From Myxococcota bacterium (lineage in GTDB: Bacteria > Myxococcota_A > UBA9160 > SMWR01), in NCBI GenBank assembly GCA_039030075.1, contig JBCCEW010000001.1, positions 62,001 through 126,000 on the forward strand: DNA of 64,000 bases. The letters are read 5' to 3'. Of the stretch, positions 42,743 to 54,304 are shown in pieces (the first letter of the stretch is position 1; every line of letters begins with the position of its first letter). Both the position numbers and the translations under genes were made by a program. The notes below the pieces were generated by a model. The model made no database searches. It saw only the letters and a list, made by a program, of their open reading frames with translations, and was not told where the DNA came from.

Positions 42743-44361
42743 ACCGCTTCGTGTCCCGCACCGACGTGCGGTCGTCCGCGTTCGCCGACAACACGAACGC
42801 GACCGAAGCCCTGGTGTCCGAGCTGCGCGAGCGGCAGCAGACCGTCCTCGACGGCGGGCCCGGGCGCGCGCGCTCGATCGAGCGCCATCTGGCGCGCGGC
42901 AAGCTGATGGTGCGCGATCGCATCGATTGCGTGATCGATGCAGGCAGTCCGTTCCTCGAACTCTCGACCCTGTCCGGCTACGGCCAATACGACGACGCGG
43001 CGCCGGGCGCGGGGATCGTCACCGGCATCGGGCTCGTGCACGGCGTGCCCTACGTCTTCATCGCAAACGACGCGACGGTGAAGGGTGGGTCGCTGCTGCC
43101 CGTCTCGATCAAGAAGCACGTGCGGGCCCAGGACGTCGCCGCCGAGAACGGGCTGGGGGTGATCTACCTGGTCGACTCGGGCGGCGCCTTCCTGCCGATG
43201 CAGGACGAGATCTTTCCCGACACGGATCACTTCGGCGGCTCCTTCTACCGCCAGGCCCGCCTCTCGGCCCAGGGGCTGCCCCAGCTGTCGGTGGTGCTCG
43301 GCGGCTGTACCGCGGGGGGCGCCTACGTCCCGGCGCTCTCCGACGAAGTGATCATGGTCGAGGGCATCGGTCGTATCTTCCTTGGCGGTCCGCCGATCGT
43401 GAAGGCGGCACTGGGGGAGCAGGTCGCACCCGATGATCTCGGGGGCGCGGTACTTCACACGCGAACCTCGGGTGTCAGCGACCACCTCGCGCGCAGCGAG
43501 CGCGAGGCCTACGGGAAGCTGCGCGAGCTGTGCGCTGCGACCCACCAGCGCCGCATGGGCGGGGGGCCGGGCTGGCTCGACGTCGCGCCGACCGAACCGC
43601 CGCACTACGACCCGGCCGAGATCTACGGAATCCTTTCCGCCGACGACCGGATTCCCTTCGACGCTGCCGAGATCCTGGCGCGGCTCGTCGATGGCTCCCG
43701 CTTCTCGCCCTTCAAGCCCGAGTGGGGCACCTCGATGGTGTGCGGCTTCGCTCGCATCTGGGGGCACCTCGTCGGCGTGATCGCGAACCAGGGCATCATC
43801 TTCAACGAAGAAGCGCTGAAGACCACCCACTTCATCGAGCTCTGCGAGCAGCGCCGCGTGCCGCTCCTCTTCCTGCAGAACACCTCGGGCTACATGGTGG
43901 GCAAGGATTCGGAGGCGCGGGGTATTGCGAAGGACGGCGCCAAGATGGTCTCGGCCGTCGCCAACGCGACCGTGCCGAAGTACACGGTGCTGATCGGCGG
44001 CTCCTACGGCGCGGGCAACTACGGCATGTGTGGCCGCGGGTTCCGGCCTCGTTTCCTGTTCTCGTGGCCGAACTCGCGCATCGCGACGATGGCCGCGAAG
44101 ACCGCGCAGACGGTGCTCGTCGACATTCGACTGGCGGGCATGAAGGGGCAGGACACGAGCGAAGCCGAGGTCGAGGCGATGCGCGCCGAGATCGCCGACC
44201 AGTTCGAGACCCAGTCCGACCCCTACTACGCGACCTCGCGTCTCTGGGACGACGGAATCCTCGACCCGCTGCAGACCCGTGACGTGCTCGGGCTGTGTCT
44301 GGCCCTCGCCGCGCGCCAGGATGCCCCGGAGCCCGGTCCCGGCATCGTGTACCGGATGTGA
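42739..44361 (+). CDS. Acyl-CoA carboxylase, carboxyltransferase (beta) subunit, MCC-like
   Basis: A 540-residue carboxyltransferase that moves carboxybiotin CO2 to an acyl-CoA. Both crotonase-like halves are intact: the N-terminal region (IVTGIGLVHGVPYVFIANDATVKGG, YLVDSGGAFLPMQDEIFPD, GGCTAGGAYVPALSDE) and the C-terminal region (NQGIIFNEEALKTTHFIELC, LFLQNTSGYMVGKDSEARGI, GGSYGAGNYGMCGRGF). The pattern matches methylcrotonyl-CoA carboxylase and AccD1-like subunits more than propionyl-CoA carboxylase. The biotin-carrying partner follows by two bases. A geranyl-CoA carboxylase cannot be excluded. Confidence 0.9.
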   Translation: MNRFVSRTDVRSSAFADNTNATEALVSELRERQQTVLDGGPGRARSIERHLARGKLMVRDRIDCVIDAGSPFLELSTLSGYGQYDDAAPGAGIVTGIGLVHGVPYVFIANDATVKGGSLLPVSIKKHVRAQDVAAENGLGVIYLVDSGGAFLPMQDEIFPDTDHFGGSFYRQARLSAQGLPQLSVVLGGCTAGGAYVPALSDEVIMVEGIGRIFLGGPPIVKAALGEQVAPDDLGGAVLHTRTSGVSDHLARSEREAYGKLRELCAATHQRRMGGGPGWLDVAPTEPPHYDPAEIYGILSADDRIPFDAAEILARLVDGSRFSPFKPEWGTSMVCGFARIWGHLVGVIANQGIIFNEEALKTTHFIELCEQRRVPLLFLQNTSGYMVGKDSEARGIAKDGAKMVSAVANATVPKYTVLIGGSYGAGNYGMCGRGFRPRFLFSWPNSRIATMAAKTAQTVLVDIRLAGMKGQDTSEAEVEAMRAEIADQFETQSDPYYATSRLWDDGILDPLQTRDVLGLCLALAARQDAPEPGPGIVYRM

Positions 44362-44363
44362 CG

Positions 44364-46265
<1,902 letters not shown>

Positions 46266-46294
46266 TCGGTTCGATCGAACCGGAGGAGGCCCCC

Positions 46295-47449
46295 ATGGTC
46301 CATCGCAACGCCTACATGACGGACGAGCTCGAGGCGATCGTCGCCCAGACGCGCGACTTCGTGGAACGCGAGGTCGTGCCCGAGGGACTCCAGTGGGAAG
46401 AGGAAGGGAAGGTGCCGCGCGAGGTGCTGCGCAAGATGGGTGGCCTGGGCATGCTCGGACTGCGCGTACCGGAAGCGTTGGGCGGCCTCGGCCTCGGCCC
46501 GGTCGCCTCCGCCGCCTTCTCCGAGGCGCTGGGCGTCTCGACCTTCGCGGGCTTCGACGTCACCGTGCTCGTCCACACCGACATGGCGGGTCCGCATCTG
46601 GTGAACTCGGGCTCGCCCGAGCAGCTCGAGCGCTGGATGCCGACCATCCTCTCGGGCGAGACGATCCTCTCGATCGGCGTGTCCGAGCCCGGCGCCGGCT
46701 CCGACGTGGCGGGCATGCGTACCCAGGCAAAGCGCGACGGCAACGGCTGGCGGCTCACTGGGCAGAAGACCTTCATCACGAACGCGGTCTACGGCGATCT
46801 TACGATCCTGGCGGCCCGCACGGATCCGTCGAACAAGTACGGGATCACCATGTTCTTGATCCCGAGGGACACCGAGGGCTTCCAGGTGTCCAAGAAGCTC
46901 GACAAGCACGGCTGGCGCTGCTCGGACACGGCGGAGCTGATGCTCGACGACGTCTACATCCCCGACGAGCAGGTGCTCGGGACGCCGCATCGAGGCTTTT
47001 ACGAGACCATGAAGAACTTCCAGAACGAGCGCATGGTGCTGGTGGGGATGGGCGTCGGCGCGGCCCAGAAGGCGATCGACCTCACCCTCGAGTACACCCA
47101 GGAGCGGCCGGCCTTCGGCGGGCACCTCTTCGATCTCGGCGCCATCCGCCAGCGCATGGCGATGCATCAGGCGAAGGTCGACGCGGCGCGCGCCGCCATG
47201 TACCACGCGGCCTGGCTGGGCGAGCAGGGCGCCGACAACGTGAAGGAGATGTCGGGCGTGAAGGCCTTCGGCTGCGAGGTGGTGAACCAGGTGATGTACG
47301 ACTGCACCCAGTTCCACGGCGGCATGGGCTTCATGCGCGAATCGGCGATCGAGCGCATGTACCGCGACGCCCGGGTGCTGACGATCGGGGGCGGCGCCAC
47401 CGAGGTGATGCTCGAGGAAGTGGCGAAGCGCTCGATCCGGCGGGGCTAA
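46295..47449 (+). CDS. Acyl-CoA dehydrogenase (isovaleryl/citronellyl-CoA type)
   Basis: A 384-residue FAD enzyme that introduces an alpha-beta double bond into acyl-CoA. FAD and substrate elements are seen as SIGVSEPGAGSDVAGM, LTGQKTFITNA and the HGGMGFMRESAIERMYRDARVLTIGGGATEVML tail. The MCAD Glu376 position reads Gly here, so the base is more likely Glu245 in FQNERMVLVG, the helix-G position used by isovaleryl-CoA and long-chain dehydrogenases. ATG 46295 follows GGAGGAGG. It lies 29 bases behind the carboxylase alpha gene. Its electron acceptor ETF is not in the window. Confidence 0.9.
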   Translation: MVHRNAYMTDELEAIVAQTRDFVEREVVPEGLQWEEEGKVPREVLRKMGGLGMLGLRVPEALGGLGLGPVASAAFSEALGVSTFAGFDVTVLVHTDMAGPHLVNSGSPEQLERWMPTILSGETILSIGVSEPGAGSDVAGMRTQAKRDGNGWRLTGQKTFITNAVYGDLTILAARTDPSNKYGITMFLIPRDTEGFQVSKKLDKHGWRCSDTAELMLDDVYIPDEQVLGTPHRGFYETMKNFQNERMVLVGMGVGAAQKAIDLTLEYTQERPAFGGHLFDLGAIRQRMAMHQAKVDAARAAMYHAAWLGEQGADNVKEMSGVKAFGCEVVNQVMYDCTQFHGGMGFMRESAIERMYRDARVLTIGGGATEVMLEEVAKRSIRRG

Positions 47450-47454
47450 CCGGC

Positions 47455-48309
47455 TTGGCTCCCGTCGCGCGCCTGCGTTCCCTGCTCTTCGCGCCCGCGG
47501 TCCGGCCCGACTTCCTGCGGCGCCTGCCCGAACGCGGCGCCGATGGCGTCGTGATCGACTGCGAGGACGCGACGCCGCCGAACGCCAAGGCCGAGGCGCG
47601 CGAGAATGCCCGCGCCCTCGCGCCCGAGCTGGCCGCCGCGGGGGCGTCGGTCTTCGTGCGGGTGAATGCGGTCGCCTCCGAATGGTTCGAGGCCGACGTG
47701 CGTGAGGCGCTCTGCCCGGAGCTCGCCGGGATCATCGTCCCGAAGCTCGATCGCACCGAACAGCTGCGGGAGGCGACGGCGCTGCTGGCGGCCCACCGGC
47801 TCGAGCTGCCGATCCTGGCCGGCCTCGAGACCGCACTCGGTGTCGCCGACGCGCGCGAGCTGCTCGCACATCCGAGTGTCTTCGCGGCCTACTTCGGCGC
47901 CGAGGACTTCATCGCTGACATGGGTGGGGTGCGCACCGAGTCGAGCCAGGAGGTGCTCTACGCGCGTTCCCGGGTGGCGCTGGCCGGGCGGCTCGCCGGT
48001 GTGCTGACCCTCGACCAGGTGGTGACCGACTTCCGCAACGACGCGCTGTTCCGGCGCGAAGTCGAGGAAGCGCGTGCCATCGGCTACCGCGGGAAGCTCT
48101 GCATCCACCCCACCCAGGTGGTACTCGCGAACGAGGGCTTCGTGCCCAGCGCGGAGGAAGTCGATTTCGCGCGGCGTCTGCTCGCAGCCTACGACGCCGC
48201 GTCGGCCCGCGGTCTGGCCGCGATCGATTTCGAAGGACAGATGGTCGACGAACCCCTGGCCGCCCGGGCGAGGCAGACCCTGGCGGCCGCCGAGGAGACC
48301 CATGAGTGA
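47455..48309 (+). CDS. CitE-family acyl-CoA lyase (Rv2498c-like)
   Basis: A 284-residue TIM-barrel lyase of the HpcH/CitE family. [18 protein letters not shown] starts the fold, and [19 protein letters not shown] carries conserved acidic residues. Glu125 in AGLETALG and Asp151 in FGAEDF would bind Mg2+. CIHPTQV is the usual late motif. In M. tuberculosis the syntenic protein cleaves HMG-CoA- and citramalyl-CoA-like substrates; here it would perform the last leucine step in place of the LiuE-type HMG-CoA lyase. TTG 47455 is the start supported by the conserved N-terminus; there is no in-frame ATG nearby. It overlaps the MaoC gene by eight bases. Confidence 0.83.
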   Translation: MAPVARLRSLLFAPAVRPDFLRRLPERGADGVVIDCEDATPPNAKAEARENARALAPELAAAGASVFVRVNAVASEWFEADVREALCPELAGIIVPKLDRTEQLREATALLAAHRLELPILAGLETALGVADARELLAHPSVFAAYFGAEDFIADMGGVRTESSQEVLYARSRVALAGRLAGVLTLDQVVTDFRNDALFRREVEEARAIGYRGKLCIHPTQVVLANEGFVPSAEEVDFARRLLAAYDAASARGLAAIDFEGQMVDEPLAARARQTLAAAEETHE

Positions 48310-48775
48310 CGCACCGCGACCCCACACGGGCCTCTGGTTCGAGGAGTTGGAACGCGGCCGCGTGGTCCATCATGCGATCCGACGCACGATCACCGAAGCC
48401 GACAACGTGCTCTTCACGTCGATCACCATGAACCCCGCCTGGCTCCACCTCGACTTCGACTACGCGAAGAACGAGACCGAGTTCGGGAAGCCGCTCGTGA
48501 ACTCGATGCTGACCCTCGCGACGGTGATCGGGATCAGCGTGCACGAGACCACGCTGGGCACCACCGTGGCGAACCTGGGATTCCAGGAGGTCACGTTTCC
48601 GGCGCCGCTCTTCCACGGCGACACGCTGCGAGTGGAGACGGAAGTGGCGTCGGCGCGGCTCTCGAAGTCGCGCCCGAACCAGGGCATCGTCCGCTTCGAG
48701 CACCGCGCCTTCAACCAGGACGACACCCTCGTCTGCCGCGCGGTGCGCGACGCGCTGATGCACACCCGACCTTGA
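48302..48775 (+). CDS. MaoC-family hydratase (Rv2499c-like)
   Basis: A 157-residue hot-dog-fold enoyl-CoA hydratase. The start [42 protein letters not shown] is the MaoC pattern, in which an Asp in the ITEADN region and a His in WLHLD act in catalysis. The protein is a single hot-dog domain of normal length. Overlap with the CitE gene couples them, so they most likely act in sequence: hydration of a methylglutaconyl-CoA-like intermediate, then lyase cleavage. It is the last gene of the TetR-led operon. Confidence 0.85.
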   Translation: MSDAPRPHTGLWFEELERGRVVHHAIRRTITEADNVLFTSITMNPAWLHLDFDYAKNETEFGKPLVNSMLTLATVIGISVHETTLGTTVANLGFQEVTFPAPLFHGDTLRVETEVASARLSKSRPNQGIVRFEHRAFNQDDTLVCRAVRDALMHTRP

Positions 48776-48842
48776 GAGAATTCCCGTAGGATACGGCGGT
48801 TGCTGGGGCGCGCCGCCCGAGTGAAAACGACGGGAGACGGGT

Positions 48843-50210
48843 GTGTGTTCCTGGTTGAAGTGTGCTGACCCTGCTCGGCTCCTCGATGAGACGCACGCGC
48901 TGCCGCACCGGTGGCGGAGGAGCTCTTGGTATTCGCTGAAGCGAGCGGCGCGGTTTCTCTGCCGATTTCCCGCGTTGGCCCGTCGCCACTGGGCGATTTA
49001 CCTCGGCCTGGGGGTCGCGATCAGCTTTACCTGCCTTTGGATGTACGATGCGCAAGGCAATGGCCGGCGTGGATCTGTTGACCTCAGGGCGGTCGCCACC
49101 TTCTGGTCGATCGCGGCCGTCCTCTACGCGGGAATGCGGATCGCGGTGGCCCAGACCGGTCCGGCCCTCCTGCGGCATTTCAACTCCCCGGAGATGTACT
49201 CGGCCCGACGACGGGCCTATCAGGAGGCCACGCTCTGGTCCTGCGGTGATCGCTACGCCCTAGTGCCCTACCTCAACCACAACGGACCCAGCTGGGTGTC
49301 ACCGGTTCCGGCGGATCAGGATACGGTCGTGAGTCTGTCGCAAGTCTTCGCCTTCGTCCTGGAGGCGAAGGAGTTCGACGATCGGGGCCTCTTGTCTTGG
49401 GGGGCGCGGAGGATGTTCCAGGACCGACTCTCCTGGTTCATGCCCATCGCGAGAGAGATGCGAGAGCACTGCGACGCTTACGAGGCCCTGCTACGTCATG
49501 AGAACCGCACCGACGCGATTGTTCCCTATCGTCTCGATGCGGTGGAGAACTGGATGCGGTGGCGATTGTGCCTGGGAAAGTTCGCCAGAAACCGCGGCGA
49601 CTCGCGGACGCCTCCTGAGGCCGCTGAGCACACGCCTCGTGAGATCGCCGCACAATCGGTTCTTGAGCCCGTCGCGCAGACAACTCCTGAGCCCGCTGCG
49701 CAGACCACTCCGGAGGGCGCTACCGGGAAAACCCGGAAGCCCGGTCCACGGAAGGTCCGCACGCGATTCTTGGGCTGCAGCGAAAGGGATCTCTCCGCTA
49801 GCAGCGTCGTTATCTCGACCCTCGGGAAGCCGCGTAGAGTCAAGGGCGATGAACACACGGTCGTGGATGTCTTCGGGGTCCCGGACCCCCGTTCGTTTCG
49901 TCAGCTCTGGGAGCGACTGCCGACGCCAGCAGGAGACGGCCCGGTGGGTCATCGCTGGGATCGAACTTGGCTGGACGACGTCTGTACGCGTGTAGCTGGC
50001 GGGGGGTGGGAGCGCTCTGTTCGGCGCATCGATCGGTCCGAAGCCGAAGAGATCTACCGGCGCCTTTGGTCCCAGGGATTCGAAGTCAAGAACACTATCG
50101 AGGGGTCTCCTTTGTCTCGCCTTTTCAGCGTTCACTCGACTTCTCATCCCGATGCTGAGTCCACGGAGGGCTCCGAAAGATCAAAGGCAGAGGTGGGTAG
50201 CGCAGGGTGA
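48843..50210 (+). CDS. Unknown membrane-anchored protein
   Basis: A 455-residue protein I do not recognise. Two hydrophobic segments (about 48-68, HWAIYLGLGVAISFTCLWMY, and about 80-103) anchor it near the N-terminus. A long cytoplasmic part follows, with an imperfect Thr/Pro/Glu/Ala repeat linker (TPPEAAEHTPREIAAQ..., AQTTPEPAAQTTPEG, about 258-295) and a basic region with RKPGPRKVRTRF. The codon mix is less GC-biased than that of neighbouring genes, which hints at accessory origin. GTG 48843 is the track-independent first start in the frame; an internal ATG may be the real one. It sits alone between the MaoC gene and the convergent GNAT gene, 67 bases after the former. Confidence 0.6.
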   Translation: MCSWLKCADPARLLDETHALPHRWRRSSWYSLKRAARFLCRFPALARRHWAIYLGLGVAISFTCLWMYDAQGNGRRGSVDLRAVATFWSIAAVLYAGMRIAVAQTGPALLRHFNSPEMYSARRRAYQEATLWSCGDRYALVPYLNHNGPSWVSPVPADQDTVVSLSQVFAFVLEAKEFDDRGLLSWGARRMFQDRLSWFMPIAREMREHCDAYEALLRHENRTDAIVPYRLDAVENWMRWRLCLGKFARNRGDSRTPPEAAEHTPREIAAQSVLEPVAQTTPEPAAQTTPEGATGKTRKPGPRKVRTRFLGCSERDLSASSVVISTLGKPRRVKGDEHTVVDVFGVPDPRSFRQLWERLPTPAGDGPVGHRWDRTWLDDVCTRVAGGGWERSVRRIDRSEAEEIYRRLWSQGFEVKNTIEGSPLSRLFSVHSTSHPDAESTEGSERSKAEVGSAG

Positions 50211-50246
50211 GTCCCCCCCTGCATTGATACCGGCGTGCCATCTCCG

Positions 50247-50747
50247 TCACCCTGAATCCGGAACCGTGTAGCGGTAGAGGTTGCGGGTCTCTCCGCTCAC
50301 CGGGGCTTCCTTCCAGAACTCGAAGCCGAGCTTGGTGATCGTGCGGATCGAGGCCGCGTTCGGCGGGTGGATGATCGCGAGGATCTCTGCGCGGACGGCC
50401 GGTTCGGCGAGATCGAGGAGCGCTGCGCTGGCTTCGGTGGCATAGCCCTGGCCCCGCGCCTCGGCGACGAGGCGGTAGCCCCACTCGAGCCGCCGCCTGC
50501 CCTCGAAGTCGAACCCGTCGACGCCGCAGTAGCCGACCAGGGTTCCGCTGGATCGCTCGATGATCGGTTGCTTGCCGAAGGCGACTTCGTTCGCCACGTG
50601 GAGCATGCGGTCGAAGCGCTCCGAGGCAGCTTCGGCGGTCATCACCCCGTCGGAGAACTCCATGAAGGTGTCGTTCGTGAAGAGCGCGACGAAGCGCGCG
50701 CGATCGCTCTCGCGGGGCGGTCGGATCTCGAGGCGCTGGGTTCGCAC
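50247..50747 (-). CDS. GNAT acetyltransferase (RimJ/RimL-like)
   Basis: A 166-residue acetyltransferase. RLEIRPPRESDRARFVALF at the start, LVGYCGVDGFDFEGRRRLEWGYRLVAEARGQGYATEASAALLDLA as motif A with RGQGYA for CoA binding, and HPPNAASIRTITKLGFEF as motif B give the RimJ/RimL ribosomal-protein/amino-acid acetyltransferase pattern. It lies six bases downstream of the acetoacetyl-CoA synthetase gene on the same strand, probably in one transcript. Its acceptor is unknown. Confidence 0.85.
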   Translation of the reverse strand: MRTQRLEIRPPRESDRARFVALFTNDTFMEFSDGVMTAEAASERFDRMLHVANEVAFGKQPIIERSSGTLVGYCGVDGFDFEGRRRLEWGYRLVAEARGQGYATEASAALLDLAEPAVRAEILAIIHPPNAASIRTITKLGFEFWKEAPVSGETRNLYRYTVPDSG

Positions 50748-50753
50748 GCGGGC

Positions 50754-52697
50754 CTAGCCGGACAGCTCGGCGCGGTCGCGGAAGTGTTCGAGGGCCTCGG
50801 GGTTGGCGAGCGCCTCGGCGTTCTTGACCGGGCGGCCATGGATCACCTCGCGAACCGCCAGCTCGACGATCTTGCCGCTGCGGGTGCGCGGGATGTCGGG
50901 CACGTCGAGGATGTGGGCCGGGACGTGGCGCGGCGAGGCGTGCTGGCGGATGCGCTGGCGGATCTCGGCGCGCAGCGCTTCGTCGAGCGCGGCCGCGGCG
51001 CGCAGCTTGACGAACAGGACCACCCGGACGTCGCCCTCCCAATCCTGCCCGACCGCGATGGCTTCCTCGACGCTGGGCAGGCTCTCGACCTGGCGATAGA
51101 TCTCGGCGGTCCCGATGCGCACGCCGCCCGGGTTGAGCACCGCGTCCGAGCGGCCCTGGACGAGAAAGCCGCCGTGCTCGGTGCGCGCCACGAAATCGCC
51201 GTGGCACCAGACATTCGGGAAACGCTCGAAGTAGGCGGCGTGGTAGCGCGCGCCGTCGTCGTCGTTCCAGAAGCCGAGGGGCATCGATGGGAAGGGCCGC
51301 TTGCAGACGAGCTCACCGGTCTCGCCCCGGAGCGGCCGGCCCGCGTCGTCGAAGACGTCGACGTCCATCCCGAGGCCCGCCATCTGCAGCTCGCCGCGGT
51401 ACACGGGGCTCGTCGGGTCACCGAGCACGAAGCACGACACGATGTCCGTGCCGCCCGAGATCGACGCGAGGTGCACGTCGGACTTCAGCTCGCGATACAC
51501 CCAGTCGAAGCTCTCGGGCACCAGCGGTGAGCCCGTCGACAGCACGCTGCGCAGGGCCGAGAGATCGTGGCTGGTGCGCGGCGAGACGCCGGCCTTCGCC
51601 GCCGCGTCGAGGAATTTCGCCGAGGTGCCGAAGATCTGGGTGCGCTCCTCGGCGGCGTAGTCGAAGAGGGCCGTTGGCTCGGGGTGGAAGGGGGATCCGT
51701 CGTAGAGCTGGAGCGTCGCCTCGGACGCCAGGCCCGAGGCCAGCCAGTTCCACATCATCCAGCCCAGGGTCGTGAAGTAGAAGAGCCGGTCGCCGGGGCG
51801 CACGTCGGTGTGCAGGCGCTGCTCCTTCAGGTGTTGGAGCAGGGTGCCGCCGGCGCCGTGCACGATGCACTTCGGCGGACCGGTGGTGCCCGAGGAGTAG
51901 AGCACGTAGAGCGGGTGATCGAAGGGAAAGCGCGGGAAGTCGAGTTCGGCCGGGCCTTCGGGCGGGAGGAAGGCGTCGACATCGAGGCTGCCGGCGGGCG
52001 CCAGGTGTTCCTCGAAGTCGGAGGCGTAGGGCAGGAGCACGATCGCCTCGAGGCTCGGCAATCCCGCCGCCACCGTCTCCAGCTTGGCGAGGACGTCGTG
52101 CCGCTTGCCGCCGTAGAAATAGGCATCGACCGTCACGAGCAGGCGCGGTTCGACCTGGCCGAAGCGGTCGAGGACGCCGCGGGCGCCGAAGTCGGGGGAG
52201 CAGGAGGTGAAAGTCGCTCCGCGGCTGGTCGTCGCGAGCATCACCGCGATCGCCTCGGGCAGGTTCGGCAGCCACGCAGCGACGCGATCCCCTGGGCCGA
52301 TCTCGTACGCGGCCAGGGCCGCCTGCCAGCGAGCGGTCTCGCGCCAGAGACGCTTCCAGCTCCACTCCCGGCGAGTGCCGTCCTCGCCGCGGAAGAGCAG
52401 CGCCGGCGTGTCGTCGCGCCGCCGCAGGAGGTTCTCGGCGAAGTTCAGCCGGGCCTCGGGAAACCAGCGGGCGCCGGGCATGCGATCGCCATCGACGAGG
52501 ACGCGGTCACCCGCGTCTCCGATGACGCCGGCGAAGTCCCAGAGTTCGCGCCAGAAGGTCTCGCGGTGATCGACCGACCAGCGCCACAGCGCGGCCGTAT
52601 CGGCGAAAGGACCGTGGTGGGCGACGGCGTGTCGGAAACGCGCGAGCGCCGAGGCCTCTTGGCGCTCGGCGCTCGGTTGCCACAGCGGTTCGGCCAT
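50754..52697 (-). CDS. Acetoacetyl-CoA synthetase
   Basis: A 647-residue ANL-family ligase that activates acetoacetate. The N-terminus with [14 protein letters not shown]... and [19 protein letters not shown] is characteristic of the acetoacetate-CoA ligase branch. [22 protein letters not shown] is motif A3, followed by [24 protein letters not shown], and [25 protein letters not shown] lies near the hinge. Length matches the family (about 650). It is convergent with the unknown gene at 48843 and near the leucine-type operon, whose lyase would release acetoacetate; that makes it the probable consumer. Confidence 0.9.
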   Translation of the reverse strand: MAEPLWQPSAERQEASALARFRHAVAHHGPFADTAALWRWSVDHRETFWRELWDFAGVIGDAGDRVLVDGDRMPGARWFPEARLNFAENLLRRRDDTPALLFRGEDGTRREWSWKRLWRETARWQAALAAYEIGPGDRVAAWLPNLPEAIAVMLATTSRGATFTSCSPDFGARGVLDRFGQVEPRLLVTVDAYFYGGKRHDVLAKLETVAAGLPSLEAIVLLPYASDFEEHLAPAGSLDVDAFLPPEGPAELDFPRFPFDHPLYVLYSSGTTGPPKCIVHGAGGTLLQHLKEQRLHTDVRPGDRLFYFTTLGWMMWNWLASGLASEATLQLYDGSPFHPEPTALFDYAAEERTQIFGTSAKFLDAAAKAGVSPRTSHDLSALRSVLSTGSPLVPESFDWVYRELKSDVHLASISGGTDIVSCFVLGDPTSPVYRGELQMAGLGMDVDVFDDAGRPLRGETGELVCKRPFPSMPLGFWNDDDGARYHAAYFERFPNVWCHGDFVARTEHGGFLVQGRSDAVLNPGGVRIGTAEIYRQVESLPSVEEAIAVGQDWEGDVRVVLFVKLRAAAALDEALRAEIRQRIRQHASPRHVPAHILDVPDIPRTRSGKIVELAVREVIHGRPVKNAEALANPEALEHFRDRAELSG

Positions 52698-52753
52698 GGC
52701 GCGACTCTATCACGCGGGCCGGGTTTCCCCGGCCTGCGCGACCTGTGTCCGGA

Positions 52754-53461
52754 TCAGTCCTCGGCCATCAGCACGATCGCGATCCGCAGCACGTACCAGA
52801 ACATCAGCGCCACCGAGGCGAAGAGCTCGAGCGAGGCCGCGACGTAGCGGTCTTCTTCGTAGTGATGGATCACGTTCGAGGTGTCGTAGAGGATCGACGC
52901 GCCGGCGAGAAGCACCATGCCCACCGCGAAGAGCGGGCCGAGTGCCATGCCGAAAGCGACGTTCACGACGATCAGCGCGAGGGCGCCAACGCCGGCCCAC
53001 ATCAGGAACCCTTTCATGAAGGAGAAGTCCTTGCGGGTGACGAAGGCGATGGCGGTGAGCGCCGAGAAGCCGACGATCGTGGCGATTCCCGCCGCCTCGA
53101 GGGCGCCGGGCGCCATCGTCTCGGCGAGGTAGATCATCGGGACGAAGATCAACACCTCGGCGACGACGTAGCCGGCCAGGGCCACGTACTGCATCGACAG
53201 CGACTCGACCGTGTGGGCGACGCGCGAGGCGATCCAGCCGACGACGATGAAGGCGCCGAGGACGATGAGCCAGCTCCCCTGGAGCATCACCTGGGCCAGG
53301 GGTTCGCCCAGACCCGACGCGAAGAGTGCCGCCTCGAGGCCGATGAAGGCGAGCACCGCTCCGAAGAGATGGGAGTAGGTGCGAGAGATGAACTGTTCCC
53401 GCGAGTCGATGCTCGGAACCGGATTCAGGTTGTGCGGGTCGAGGGCGTGACCGTCTTGCAT
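52754..53461 (-). CDS. Bax inhibitor-1/YccA family membrane protein
   Basis: A 235-residue membrane protein with seven hydrophobic segments, REQFISRTYSHLFGAVLAFIGLEAALF at the start and LFAVGMVLLAGASILYDTSNVIHHYEEDRYVAASLELFASVALMFWYVLRI near the end. The conserved LYDTSNVIHHY region with acidic residues forms the pH- and Ca2+-sensitive pore of the BI-1/YetJ family. A 9-base-arm hairpin (53475-53503) lies in its short upstream gap. It is read in the same direction as the unknown bitopic gene before it. Confidence 0.87.
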   Translation of the reverse strand: MQDGHALDPHNLNPVPSIDSREQFISRTYSHLFGAVLAFIGLEAALFASGLGEPLAQVMLQGSWLIVLGAFIVVGWIASRVAHTVESLSMQYVALAGYVVAEVLIFVPMIYLAETMAPGALEAAGIATIVGFSALTAIAFVTRKDFSFMKGFLMWAGVGALALIVVNVAFGMALGPLFAVGMVLLAGASILYDTSNVIHHYEEDRYVAASLELFASVALMFWYVLRIAIVLMAED

Positions 53462-53474
53462 GGGGGGCTCCGAA

Positions 53475-53503
53475 CGGGCCGGGCCGCAGAGCGACCCGGC
53501 CCG
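53475..53503 (-). other. GC-rich hairpin between two minus-strand genes
   Basis: CGGGCCGGG at 53475-53483 pairs perfectly with CCCGGCCCG at 53495-53503, with an 11-base loop. No T run follows on the minus strand, so it may be an mRNA-stabilising fold or an inefficient terminator rather than a classical one. Confidence 0.35.
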
Positions 53504-53551
53504 AACCTGGGGGGGTGAGGAGAGAGCAGGGGGGTGAGGAAAACGGTCGGG

Positions 53552-54304
53552 CTACACCTGGTGCGGCTGACGCCCCTCGGGCGAGTCCGGGGTGTCCGTC
53601 GCGCCCGAAGCCGCGGTGGCCGGCAGCTCGGCGGCGCGACTGCGGCTGCGCGCCATCGCGACGAGCGGGAGCACCGCGACGAACGCACCGCCGCCCATCA
53701 TGGCGAAGGACTTCGTGGCCGAGGCGGGCTGGCGGCCCTCCTCGAGCAGGAGCACCTGGGCGAGGTCGACGTTCGGGAAGCCCTCGCCGACGAGCGCCTT
53801 CTCTTCGCCCGTGAGCGAGCGGATCTTGTTCACGACGAGGCCCTGCAGCTCCGTCTCTTCGTTCCAGCCGGCGTCGGGCAGGCTGCCGAAGGTCTTGAAG
53901 CGCTCGGTGCGCACCAGCACCGTGAACTCGACCGGGTCGGGGTACTGCTCCTCGGGGATCTCGGCGGCGTCGCCGTAGAGCTTCTCGAGGTTCATCCATT
54001 CCTGGATGAAGCGGTTGTCCACCGCAACGATCGGGTAGTAGGCGTAGTCGAGCTTCTGCTCCGGGCCGAGTTCTTCATTCTCCTGCGAACGCTCGGTGCG
54101 ATACGAGAACACCAGCTCGTGGTGCATCGCGTAGTGGTCACCGATGCGCAGGTGGGGGTTCTCGGGAACCGAGCCCGACTCGAGCTCCGAGAGCGAGATG
54201 TCCATGGGGAGCTCCGTGGCGCCCTGGGAAACCGTCAGTTCCTGCCAGCCAAGCCACGCGACCAATCCGCCGCCGGCCATCATCATGATCATGAAGCGAC
54301 CCAT
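53552..54304 (-). CDS. Unknown bitopic membrane protein
   Basis: A 250-residue protein I do not recognise. The N-terminal segment FMIMMMAGGGLVAWLGWQEL and a C-terminal segment FAMMGGGAFVAVLPLVAMARSRSR are membrane helices. Between them lies a soluble domain of about 180 residues with GSVPENPHLRIGDHYAMHHELVFSYRTERS and YYPIVAVDNRFIQEWMNLEKL, which is probably outside the cytoplasm. ATG 54304 is chosen for the AGGAGG ribosome site before it. It precedes the BI-1 gene with a 90-base gap. Confidence 0.65.
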   Translation of the reverse strand: MGRFMIMMMAGGGLVAWLGWQELTVSQGATELPMDISLSELESGSVPENPHLRIGDHYAMHHELVFSYRTERSQENEELGPEQKLDYAYYPIVAVDNRFIQEWMNLEKLYGDAAEIPEEQYPDPVEFTVLVRTERFKTFGSLPDAGWNEETELQGLVVNKIRSLTGEEKALVGEGFPNVDLAQVLLLEEGRQPASATKSFAMMGGGAFVAVLPLVAMARSRSRAAELPATAASGATDTPDSPEGRQPHQV

